A stretch of 64,000 nt of DNA from Citricoccus zhacaiensis. GTDB lineage: Bacteria > Actinomycetota > Actinomycetes > Actinomycetales > Micrococcaceae. Made by a program: the position numbers and the translations under genes. The DNA is taken from assembly GCF_014645315.1 (NCBI RefSeq), contig NZ_BMLQ01000001.1, positions 491,665 to 555,664 on the forward strand, given 5' to 3'. The notes under the pieces are model-generated. The model searched no databases. It was not told the origin of the DNA and saw only the letters and a program-made list of their open reading frames with translations. Positions 45,524 through 53,539 of the stretch are shown piece after piece (positions within the stretch are counted from its first letter, which is position 1; each line of letters opens with the position of its first letter).

Positions 45524-46708
45524 CTATCGACTCCCCGTGCTGGTGGAGCGGTGGCGGTTGTTGCGCGGCGATTCCGCGGCGGCCCTGAGGCTCGAGGTCA
45601 CCCGGCGGTGCTCGTCCTCGGTCATGGAGTGGAACACCGGCAGGATCAGCGTGTTGTCGGTGAGCCTCTCGGTCATGGGCAGGGGTATGACCAGGCCCGA
45701 GTGTCCGGCATAGGCGCCTTGGCGGTGGGCCGCCATGATCCCCCGCCGGGCGGAGATCCCGTCCGCCGCCAGCCACTCGAGCAGTTCCTCGCGGTTCAGC
45801 GGGAAGTCGGGCATGACCTCGATCCAGAAGGACTGGAAATTGGAGGTGCCGTACTCCGGGTCCGTCACGTAACGCAGCCCGGCCACGGTGGACAGCACGG
45901 CCCGGTAGTCATCTGCCAGGGCACGGCGCCGGCGGACCATCTCCGGGAGCTTGCCCAGCTGGACCAGGCCCATGGCAGCCTGCAGGTCCGTCATCCGGAA
46001 GTTGAACCCCACTTCGGGGTAGCCCTCCTGGACGGGCAGCACGGAGGTGTGCCGCTCGGCCGCGGACACGTCCATGGAGTGCTCCCGCAGCCGCCGTGCG
46101 CGGGCGGCCCACTCGGGATTGTCCGTGGTGAGCATGCCGCCCTCGCCAGTGGTGAGCAGCTTGCGCGGGTGGAAGGACCAGGCGGTCACATCGGCCCCCA
46201 CACCCACGGGGTATCCGCGGTAGGTGGAGCCCGCACCGCAGGCTGCGTCCTCGACCAGCGCCAGGGAATGCCGGTCGCACAGGGTCCGGATCGGGTCCAG
46301 GTCCACGGGGACGCCGCCCTGGTCCACGGCGATCACAGCAGTGGTCCGGGGGGTCAGCACGGCGTCCAGGGTCTCGGCGGTCACGTTGCCCGTCATCAGG
46401 TCCACGTCCGCGAACACGGGACGGGCTCCCACGTAGGTCACCGCATTGGCCGTGGCGATGAAGGAGAAGGAGGGGACGATGACATCGTCGCCGGGCTGCA
46501 CCCCCGCCACGAGCAGGGCCAGGTGCAGTGCGGTGGTGCAGGAGGACGTGGCCACGCCGTGGGACACCCCGTGGGCCGTGCTGAAGGCCCGTTCGAACTC
46601 GACGGTCCGGGGCCCCTGGGCGACCCAGCCCGAGGCGATGACCCGGGAGACGGCTTCGGTCTCCTCCGGGCCCAGCCAGGGCTTCATCACATCAATCCGG
46701 TTGCTCAC
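45524..46708 (-). CDS. DegT/DnrJ/EryC1 aminotransferase (PglE-like)
   Basis: A 394-residue PLP aminotransferase that probably makes a 4-amino-4,6-dideoxy sugar nucleotide. Marks: KPWLGPEETEAVSRVIASGW, ATSSCTTALHLAL, VEDAACGAGSTYRG, and the PLP lysine in SFHPRKLLTTGEGG. It pairs with the PglD-like acetyltransferase just downstream and receives substrate from the dehydratase/epimerase just upstream. GTG 46708 in a GTGA overlap is preferred; ATG 46687 is an alternative. Confidence 0.87.
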   Translation of the reverse strand: MSNRIDVMKPWLGPEETEAVSRVIASGWVAQGPRTVEFERAFSTAHGVSHGVATSSCTTALHLALLVAGVQPGDDVIVPSFSFIATANAVTYVGARPVFADVDLMTGNVTAETLDAVLTPRTTAVIAVDQGGVPVDLDPIRTLCDRHSLALVEDAACGAGSTYRGYPVGVGADVTAWSFHPRKLLTTGEGGMLTTDNPEWAARARRLREHSMDVSAAERHTSVLPVQEGYPEVGFNFRMTDLQAAMGLVQLGKLPEMVRRRRALADDYRAVLSTVAGLRYVTDPEYGTSNFQSFWIEVMPDFPLNREELLEWLAADGISARRGIMAAHRQGAYAGHSGLVIPLPMTERLTDNTLILPVFHSMTEDEHRRVTSSLRAAAESPRNNRHRSTSTGSR

Positions 46709-47757
46709 GTCGGCACCGACTCCCCAGACCAGTTCGTTGCGGAGACTTGGTCCAGCAGCTCGTCCGGACTCTTGCCGCAGGTGCGGAACCACTCGACCAG
46801 ATCGCTGATCCCAGCCGAGAAGTCCTGGGTGGGGCGCCATCCGGTCAACTCGGTCATCCGTCGGTTGTCCACGATGAGCCGCCGAACATCACCAGGGCGA
46901 TCCGGCAGCACCTCGGGCACCAGATCGGAGCGTCCCACGGCCTCCGAGATGAGCTCGCACAGGGATCGCATACTGACCTCCTGCCCCGTGCCGAGATTCA
47001 CGGTCTCGCCCACCGCATTTCCGCACTCGGCCAAGGCCATCAGACCGGCAGCTGTATCGAGTACATGCATGAAATCCCGGGTCTGCTCCCCGTTGCCGAA
47101 CAGCACCGGAGCCGTTCCTCCCAGGAGCCGGACGATCGTGCGTGGGATGATCTCGCCACTGTCACCCTCGTGGTGGCTGCGTGGCCCATAGGTGTTGAAG
47201 GGGCGGGCCACGATGGTCGGTACACCGTATGTTCGGTACATCGCCCGGGAATTCGCCTCACCGGCGAGCTTGCCTGCCCCGTAGACGGTCTCCGGCCAGG
47301 TCGGATGGCGTTCATCCATGGGCGCGTACTGGGCTGTGCCGAAGACCTCACTGCTGCTGACGTGAACGAGGAGTCGAACCCCGGCGTCACGGGCAGCCAA
47401 GCCGACGGTCAGGGACCCCTCAGCGTTGACTGCATGGTTCTCCTCAGGGGAATGGAGACTGTGCCGAACGCCCAGGCAGGCGAGGTGGAAGATGACGTCG
47501 GCATCAGTACAGACCGCATCCATCGCCTCTCTGTCCCGGACATCGGCAACCTTCAGCGCGAATCTCTCATCGCCATGCCAGTGCTGCACGTTGTCCTCTG
47601 AACCGTTGGCGAGATTGTCAACCACCGTGACGGCGGCCGGAGTCCGGTCTCTCAGGAGCGCATCCACGAGGTGGCTTCCGATGAAGCCGGCTCCGCCGGT
47701 GACGACAATCCGGGCACCGTCAAGGGTGCTGCTGTCAGTGGACGGGACAGTTTTCAC
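46705..47757 (-). CDS. Extended SDR: NAD-dependent nucleotide-sugar epimerase/dehydratase
   Basis: A 350-residue Rossmann enzyme with VVTGGAGFIGSHLVDALL (NAD-binding GxxGxxG), HVSSSEVFGTAQY, the catalytic VYGAGK (YxxxK) and RPFNTYGPRSH. It could be a 4,6-dehydratase or a 4-epimerase; pairing with a PglE-like aminotransferase favours a 4-keto sugar product. The DNA is visibly lower in GC than its neighbours (two sampled 60-base lines give 58 and 60 percent, against 75 percent in the adjacent Gfo/Idh gene), which suggests separate acquisition. GTG 47757 overlaps the preceding stop. Confidence 0.85.
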   Translation of the reverse strand: MKTVPSTDSSTLDGARIVVTGGAGFIGSHLVDALLRDRTPAAVTVVDNLANGSEDNVQHWHGDERFALKVADVRDREAMDAVCTDADVIFHLACLGVRHSLHSPEENHAVNAEGSLTVGLAARDAGVRLLVHVSSSEVFGTAQYAPMDERHPTWPETVYGAGKLAGEANSRAMYRTYGVPTIVARPFNTYGPRSHHEGDSGEIIPRTIVRLLGGTAPVLFGNGEQTRDFMHVLDTAAGLMALAECGNAVGETVNLGTGQEVSMRSLCELISEAVGRSDLVPEVLPDRPGDVRRLIVDNRRMTELTGWRPTQDFSAGISDLVEWFRTCGKSPDELLDQVSATNWSGESVPT

Positions 47758-48872
47758 AGTGCAGACTCCATCGATGTGTTCTTGGCGGCACCAGAGGAGA
47801 TGCCCCCGCCCATCAGGGTCTTCGCCCCGCCAGCGGCCAGGGAGGCGCTGGCGGCCTCCAGCACGGAGAGCACCCGCAACGCGGAACTGCCGTCAGTGGG
47901 CGCCGGCTGGTCCTTGCGGATGGCCTCGGCGAAGGAGGTGACCATCAGGCCCAGGGGCTCGAACTCGGACAGTGCCGGGGACCAGGTGTCCCCCAGGCGG
48001 TAGGAGATGGCCGCGCCCTTGCGCGAGGCCGCGTCCCCGAAGACCTGTTCCTGGCGGCCCAGGTCCACGCCGCGGTCGAAGACGCTCAGCCGCTGCTGCG
48101 GGTTCAGGTCGTCCCAGACCAGGGTCTTCTTGCTCCCGCCGATCACCATCTGCCGGATCTTGGTCGGGGACAGCCAATTGACGTGGACGTGGGCCAGGGC
48201 ACCGTTGGCCAGCGGCAGGGTCAGGTAGCCCACGCAGGACTTCCCGGAGCGCAGCGGGTCAGCCCCCTGGGCCGAGACGGACACCGGTTCCAGGCCGCCC
48301 GGGAGGATGAAGTCCAGGATGGAGAGGTCATGCGGGGCCAGGTCCCAGAAGACGTCCACGTCCGGCTGGACCAGGCCCAGGTTGATGCGGACGGAGTCCA
48401 CGTAGAGGATCTCACCCAGCTCGCCGGCGGCGATGAGCTCACGGATCTTGAGCACGGCCGGGGTGTAGCAGTAGGTGTGGTCGGCCATCAATACGGTCCC
48501 GGCGGCACGGGCGGCCTCCACCATCTCGCGGCCGCGCTTGGTGGTGTCCGCCAGGGGCTTCTCCACCACCACGTGCTTGCCGGCGGCGATCGCCTGCATG
48601 GCGATCGCGTGATGGGTGCGGGCCGGCGTCGCGATGGCCACGGCGTCCACCTCGTGCTCGGCGAGCAGCTCGTCCACGGAGGTGACCACGGCCGGCTCGC
48701 CGGTCTTCCGGGCCAGCTCCTCGGCCCGCTCGCGGTCCATGTCACAGATGGCGACCAGTTCCCAGTCCGAGCTCATGGCGAAGTTCCGGGCCAGGTTGGG
48801 GCCCCAGTAGCCGGCGCCGACGACGGCGACGCGGAGGGCGGGGTTGACGGTGGAATCGGCGGCGATACTCAT
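47754..48872 (-). CDS. Gfo/Idh/MocA family UDP-sugar 3-dehydrogenase (WbpB/GnnA-like)
   Basis: A 372-residue NAD-dependent oxidoreductase. The Rossmann motif is VAVVGAGYWGPNLARNF, the catalytic lysine is in VVVEKPLAD, and WDLAPHDLSILDF supplies the active-site His. Proteins of this kind in glycan loci oxidise C3 of UDP-GlcNAc or UDP-GlcNAcA before transamination and acetylation, functions also encoded here (42383-43627 and 28546-29217). ATG 48872 shares a TGATG junction with the preceding gene. Confidence 0.87.
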   Translation of the reverse strand: MSIAADSTVNPALRVAVVGAGYWGPNLARNFAMSSDWELVAICDMDRERAEELARKTGEPAVVTSVDELLAEHEVDAVAIATPARTHHAIAMQAIAAGKHVVVEKPLADTTKRGREMVEAARAAGTVLMADHTYCYTPAVLKIRELIAAGELGEILYVDSVRINLGLVQPDVDVFWDLAPHDLSILDFILPGGLEPVSVSAQGADPLRSGKSCVGYLTLPLANGALAHVHVNWLSPTKIRQMVIGGSKKTLVWDDLNPQQRLSVFDRGVDLGRQEQVFGDAASRKGAAISYRLGDTWSPALSEFEPLGLMVTSFAEAIRKDQPAPTDGSSALRVLSVLEAASASLAAGGAKTLMGGGISSGAAKNTSMESAL

Positions 48873-50503
48873 CAGTACGCTCCTTCGGGTTGGATCATGA
48901 CCTTGAAGGTGCGCCACATGATCTGAAGATCGCCCGTGACGGACCAGTTCTCGACGTAGTAGAGATCGAGGCGGACGCTTTCGTCCCACCCCAGGTTGGA
49001 ACGGCCGTTGATCTGCCACAGACCGGTGAGTCCGGGCTTGATGAACAGCCGGCGGCCCTCGTGGCCGGCATACGCAGCCACCTCGTCCGGCAGCGGGGGC
49101 CGGGGGCCGACGAGTGACATGTCCCCCTTGAGCACATTCCAGAACTGCGGCAGCTCGTCCAGCGAATGGTGCCGGAGCCGGGTGCCGATCCGGGTGACCC
49201 GGGGGTCGTCCTTCAGCTTGAACAGCGGTCCGGCTCCCTCATTGGCGAGGACGAGCGCGGCCTTCTGCTGCTCGGCGTCCGCCCTCATGGTGCGGAACTT
49301 GTACATCCGAAACGGCATTCCGCGGCGTCCGGTGCGGGTCTGGGCGAAGAGCACCCCTCCGGGAGAGTCCCGGTGGATCATCAACGCGAGGGCCCCGAAG
49401 AGGGGCAGCATCAGCAGCAGCGCCACGGCGGAGACAGTGATGTCCATGGTGCGCTTGACCAGGTGGCGCCCCCCGTCGAAGGTGGGTTGCGCCACGTGCA
49501 TCAGCGGCAGTCCCTCCACGGGGCGGACGCTGATCCGTGGGCCGGCCACGTTGGTCAGGGAGGACACCAGGATCAGCTCGGCCCGGGATTCCTCCAGGGA
49601 CCAGCCGAGATCACGGATGGCCTGGTTCCCACCGGTCAGCGCCCCGGCCACGATCACGGCGTCGGCCTGCAGGCGTGCCACGGCGGAGGTGACGTGGTGG
49701 ACGCCGAGGAAACTGGGGGCGTGGCGGGAGGCGAGGGAGGTCGCCTCCTCGTCCTCCGACGTGGCCTCTCCGTCCAGGACCACCCCGACCACGCGGTAGG
49801 CGCCACCGGACTTCCGCTCGATCTGACGCAGCACGTACTGCACGTCGGCCGGTTGGCCGACCACCACGACGTCGGACAGCGCGCAGCCGTGGATGCGCCG
49901 CCGATGCAGCCACACACGCCAGAGCCACCGCCCCGTCAGCAGTCCGGCCAGCCCGGCCGGGAAGGCGATGAGCAGGAAGTACCGACCGCCAGTTCCGCCC
50001 ACCAGCAGGGCCAGGATCGCGTAGAGGCCAGCGGTCGCCGCAGTGGCGTCGAGGACCCGCTTGTACTCGGTCGCCCCCACGGCCATGCTCCGTGCCGAGC
50101 GTGTCCGGAACAGTTGCAGCATGCCCACCCACAGCAGTGCCACGAGGCCGGCCACCACCACGGCGGGCCGGTCCGGGTCCGTGAAGGACAGTGCGGAGAC
50201 ATGACCGCCCACAGCCGTGGCCAGGACGACCAGGACCACGTCGGTCACGAGCACACTGCGCCGGTAGCGGTCCCGCCAGTAGGTCGCCGGGACGGTGCCG
50301 GTCAGTTGGAGCGTGGCCGGTCCGTTCACGGTGCCGCCGGGGGCGGCGATGCTGTGTCTGCCGGCAGTCCCGATTCCCCAGAGCGTGCGGAAGGGGCGGA
50401 TGGCGCGAACGGCGTTCCGCAGGGATGAGCGCCGAGAGGACCCCGGTGCCGTGCCGGCGGCGAGGTGGTGCGGTGTGATCACGCGTTCGGTGGCGTGGGA
50501 CAT
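48872..50503 (-). CDS. Polyprenyl-phosphate sugar-phosphate transferase (WbaP/CpsE-like), initiating enzyme
   Basis: A 543-residue membrane enzyme that starts glycan assembly by moving a sugar-1-phosphate onto undecaprenyl phosphate. The N-terminal third has four to five transmembrane helices and a CoA-binding-like domain; the C-terminal ~200 residues are the bacterial sugar transferase domain with KRTMDITVSAVALLLMLPLF, YKFRTM, DELPQFWNVLKGDMSLVGPRP (quoted at limit: ELPQFWNVLKGDMSLVGPRP) and LTGLWQINGRS. It is the first gene of the 15-gene operon. ATG 50503 is chosen; a GTG six bases upstream is equally possible. Confidence 0.9.
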   Translation of the reverse strand: MSHATERVITPHHLAAGTAPGSSRRSSLRNAVRAIRPFRTLWGIGTAGRHSIAAPGGTVNGPATLQLTGTVPATYWRDRYRRSVLVTDVVLVVLATAVGGHVSALSFTDPDRPAVVVAGLVALLWVGMLQLFRTRSARSMAVGATEYKRVLDATAATAGLYAILALLVGGTGGRYFLLIAFPAGLAGLLTGRWLWRVWLHRRRIHGCALSDVVVVGQPADVQYVLRQIERKSGGAYRVVGVVLDGEATSEDEEATSLASRHAPSFLGVHHVTSAVARLQADAVIVAGALTGGNQAIRDLGWSLEESRAELILVSSLTNVAGPRISVRPVEGLPLMHVAQPTFDGGRHLVKRTMDITVSAVALLLMLPLFGALALMIHRDSPGGVLFAQTRTGRRGMPFRMYKFRTMRADAEQQKAALVLANEGAGPLFKLKDDPRVTRIGTRLRHHSLDELPQFWNVLKGDMSLVGPRPPLPDEVAAYAGHEGRRLFIKPGLTGLWQINGRSNLGWDESVRLDLYYVENWSVTGDLQIMWRTFKVMIQPEGAY

Positions 50504-50878
50504 GATCACATCCCAAACCCATGCCGGCGCGCGGCGGCAACGAAGTACTGCATCGGATCTCCCACCGGGGGTTGGTGCGGGAGCCACCCATGAGCGTGGC
50601 GACGGACAGTGACCGTTCTGGCGGGTCGGGGGGATGGCCTGCCGTTCGGACACCTTGAGCGTAGGTTCGGGGACCCCTGTCCCACACCCGTAGCGGCCTA
50701 CTCGATTCGCTTCCGTGGACCGCGTGCGGGACACCTGCCCGCTCCCTACGAGTACCCGGCCCCCACGTGGAAAGACGCCGGCCACACTGGTCCGGCCGTC
50801 AACGCGAGAGGCACCCTCCCCTCAGGTGGGGGCGGGTGCCTCAGGTGGTCCGGAATCCGGACATGCTCGTGCTGCGAT
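50504..50878. other. 375-base gap between the regulators and the glycan operon
   Basis: No gene is seen. It contains the terminator of the downstream LuxR gene (50808-50842) and should hold the promoter of the 15-gene operon, but I found no good -10/-35 pair on the minus strand. A GGGGACCCCTGTCCC inverted repeat lies near 50670-50683 and might be a regulator site. Confidence 0.5.
50808..50842 (-). terminator. Terminator after the LuxR pair
   Basis: GAGGCACCC (50808-50816) pairs perfectly with GGGTGCCTC (50834-50842), with an inner CCC/GGG extension across a bulge. It begins 36 bases after the stop of the second regulator. Confidence 0.6.
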
Positions 50879-53539
50879 TCAGAACTGGAGGTCCCGCAGC
50901 TCGGATCGGTCGGCGATGCCCAGCTTGGTGAACACCCGGTACAGGTGTCCTTCCACGGTCCGTTGGGAGACGAAGAGCTTCTCTGCCACGGCGGCGTTGC
51001 TCAGTCCCTGGGCGGCCAGGTCCACGATCTCCTGTTCGCGTGTGGTCAGCTCGCCCAGAGCCAGGGCCCCGGCGATGTATGGGGGGAAGTCGAGGCCGGA
51101 CCGGACCTGCAGATGCTTGAGCCGCCGGAGTGCCTCCCCCCGGCGGCGCAGGTCGCCGGCCCGGTGGTGGAGCAGGATCAGCCGGGACCAGCAGAGGGCG
51201 GCCGGCAGGACCTCCCCGGAGGCAGCCGTCTCCTCAGCGGCCTCAGCCAGTCCACGCGGGTCCCGCGCCAGGGAGGGGTCCAGAGCCCGGGCGATCCCCG
51301 TTGAACGCGGTCCCTGCGTGACCGTGGCGATGCCGTGCAATTCCTCGAGCAGGGCCTCGTCCAGGTCCACGGGGTCCCGCAGCAGGATGAGGCTGAACAG
51401 GATCTCCTGCCGGATGACAGGGTCCTGCTTCAGCCGCGGGTCATCGAGGATCCGGCGCCACAGCGGTGGTCCCTCGTCCGCGGCATCGGGATTGCGGTCC
51501 TCAGCGATGCTGAACAGGGCCAGGGACATCAGCCACCGGCTCTCCGGGCCGCAGGGCGTTCCCGCCGCACGCTCCTCGGCGGTGGGACTGGGCAGGCCCA
51601 CGGTCACGGCGGCCCGCTGCGGTGCCAGCAGGGCCTCGGCGAGCGGGAGCATCTGGACGGGATCGTGATGGCGCAGCTCAACCACGGCGTCCTCCAGCCA
51701 CGCGGAGGCCTGCACCGGCACCCCGTCGCCGGTCTCGACCAGGTGGTGCAGGATCAGGACGGTGCCGGACCGCTCATGCCACTGGCGTGGTTCCAGGCCC
51801 CGCTGGCCCTGCAGGACGGCCCTGGCCCGGTCTGTGTATCCGGCCGCAGTGTAGGCGAGCACCAGGTACACCAGGGCGTCCAGTCCGAACCGGGCTGAGA
51901 AGACCGGGACCGTGGCCGCCAGCTCGAAGGCCCGCTCCGCGGCCGGGATGGCCGCATCCGGCTTTCCGGCCATGGCGAGGGCATCGGCCTGCATGAGCAG
52001 CATGATGGCCCGGGTGAAGTCCGTGGTCTGCGGGTCGTCCACCAGGCGCTGGGCCTGCTCCAGCAGTTCGGGCCGGTGCAGGTGGACGGCGTCATGGACC
52101 AGCATGTCCACCAGCGTGGCCAGTGACGGCGGGGTGGCGGTGTGCTGCGGCAACCGCTCCCTGAGCTCGGTCATCAAAGCCGGCAGGGCAGCCCAGGGGT
52201 TGGCCGCATCCCCGGTCCGCACCCGGTTCAGGGCCATCAGGCTGAGAGCCTCCAACCTGAGGTTCGGATCCGTGGTCCGGACCGTCAGTTCCTCGAGCTC
52301 CGTGCTGGCCGCCCAGGTCCGTCCGCCCACGAGCATGAGCTCGGACACGAGCAGGGCCGCCCGTGGATCCTGTGACTCGGACAGGAGGGGGGCCATGGCG
52401 CGGGCGGTGGGCCAGTCCTGGGCCTGCAGGGCGCGGTAGCCGGCGTCCATGATCTCGCTGAGCGGCACGGGCTGTCCGCATTCCAGCGCCCAGAGGACGC
52501 TGCGGGCGGTCCGGTGCTCTGCTGCATTGCCGCCCGCGGCCTGCCACCTCTTGTACAACTCGTAACTGCGTCCCGGCGGGATGCGGGTCCGCAGCACCTC
52601 GGCATGGATGGCCGCGGCCGGGCCCACCGTGTTCGGGGAATCTCCCTCGCGGAGGAAGCCGGCGTCGAGCAGGTCGTGGACGTGCTCCCCCGCGACCGTC
52701 CGCAGGAGGGACCTCGGCGCCCATCCGGCCAGGGCCACCAGATCGAGGGTCTCGCGTTCGCCCGGCAGCAGGGAATCGTGCATGGCCTCCACCGTGTCGA
52801 TGAGCCGTCCGTCCGGATCCGGTGCCGCCCGCAGCAGCATCCACGGTGCTTGCCTCCCCGGGAGCGCTGCCCCCTTCGGAGTCCGCACGAGAATCCCCTG
52901 GTCATGGGCGGAGGCCAGGTAGGCGTTGATCAGCCGGGGGTTGCCACCGGTCATCCCGTGGATGGTCCGCACGGCGGCCTCGGTCAGGGGCCCGTCAAGC
53001 ACGCCCGTGCACTGCCGCCGGACCTGGTTCAGATCTGCGGGTTCCAGGTGGATGGTGCTCAGCACGCCGGTGTCTGCCAAGGCGGCGATGCCTGATTCGC
53101 GGCTCAGCGATCCGGTCCCGATCGTCAGCAGCGTTGCGGCCCGGTTCTGCACCAGCTGCGCCAGCACGAAGGCACTGGCAGCGTCGAGGTGCTGGACGTC
53201 CACCACCACGATGACGGGGTCCTGCCCGAACTGCTGCAGGGCGCGCAGCACCTCCACGGGCGTGGTGAGCTCTGGCAGCGCGGCGAGCAGCGGTGTCAGG
53301 GCGCCGTACGGCACCTCGCGCAGGTTGGGACTGCATTGGACGGTCTGCACGTCCGCCGTGCGTCCGCTGATCTCCAGTGCGGTCTGGACGAGGGACGACT
53401 TGCCCATGCCGGGCCCGCCGAGGATCACGGCACCGGCGAAGCGGTCGCCCTGCAGGATGTCCACCAGGATCTCGACTTCCCGCGTCCTGCGCGGCAGCGT
53501 CCGCGGAGGGACCCGCCGCCCCGGCGCCGCTGCCGTCAT
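50879..53539 (-). CDS. Large LuxR-family ATPase regulator (LAL type), intact Walker A
   Basis: An 886-residue transcription regulator: N-terminal AAA/STAND-like ATPase (VILGGPGMGKSSLVQTAL, residues ~37-54; Walker B-like VIVVVDVQHLD), a long helical TPR-like middle, and a C-terminal LuxR helix-turn-helix (LTTREQEIVDLAAQGLSNAA through VEGHLYRVFTKLGI, last ~65 residues). Such proteins sense a ligand and ATP and activate nearby operons. It follows the sister regulator with a 4-base overlap and directly precedes the glycan operon, so that operon is its likeliest target. Confidence 0.88.
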   Translation of the reverse strand: MTAAAPGRRVPPRTLPRRTREVEILVDILQGDRFAGAVILGGPGMGKSSLVQTALEISGRTADVQTVQCSPNLREVPYGALTPLLAALPELTTPVEVLRALQQFGQDPVIVVVDVQHLDAASAFVLAQLVQNRAATLLTIGTGSLSRESGIAALADTGVLSTIHLEPADLNQVRRQCTGVLDGPLTEAAVRTIHGMTGGNPRLINAYLASAHDQGILVRTPKGAALPGRQAPWMLLRAAPDPDGRLIDTVEAMHDSLLPGERETLDLVALAGWAPRSLLRTVAGEHVHDLLDAGFLREGDSPNTVGPAAAIHAEVLRTRIPPGRSYELYKRWQAAGGNAAEHRTARSVLWALECGQPVPLSEIMDAGYRALQAQDWPTARAMAPLLSESQDPRAALLVSELMLVGGRTWAASTELEELTVRTTDPNLRLEALSLMALNRVRTGDAANPWAALPALMTELRERLPQHTATPPSLATLVDMLVHDAVHLHRPELLEQAQRLVDDPQTTDFTRAIMLLMQADALAMAGKPDAAIPAAERAFELAATVPVFSARFGLDALVYLVLAYTAAGYTDRARAVLQGQRGLEPRQWHERSGTVLILHHLVETGDGVPVQASAWLEDAVVELRHHDPVQMLPLAEALLAPQRAAVTVGLPSPTAEERAAGTPCGPESRWLMSLALFSIAEDRNPDAADEGPPLWRRILDDPRLKQDPVIRQEILFSLILLRDPVDLDEALLEELHGIATVTQGPRSTGIARALDPSLARDPRGLAEAAEETAASGEVLPAALCWSRLILLHHRAGDLRRRGEALRRLKHLQVRSGLDFPPYIAGALALGELTTREQEIVDLAAQGLSNAAVAEKLFVSQRTVEGHLYRVFTKLGIADRSELRDLQF

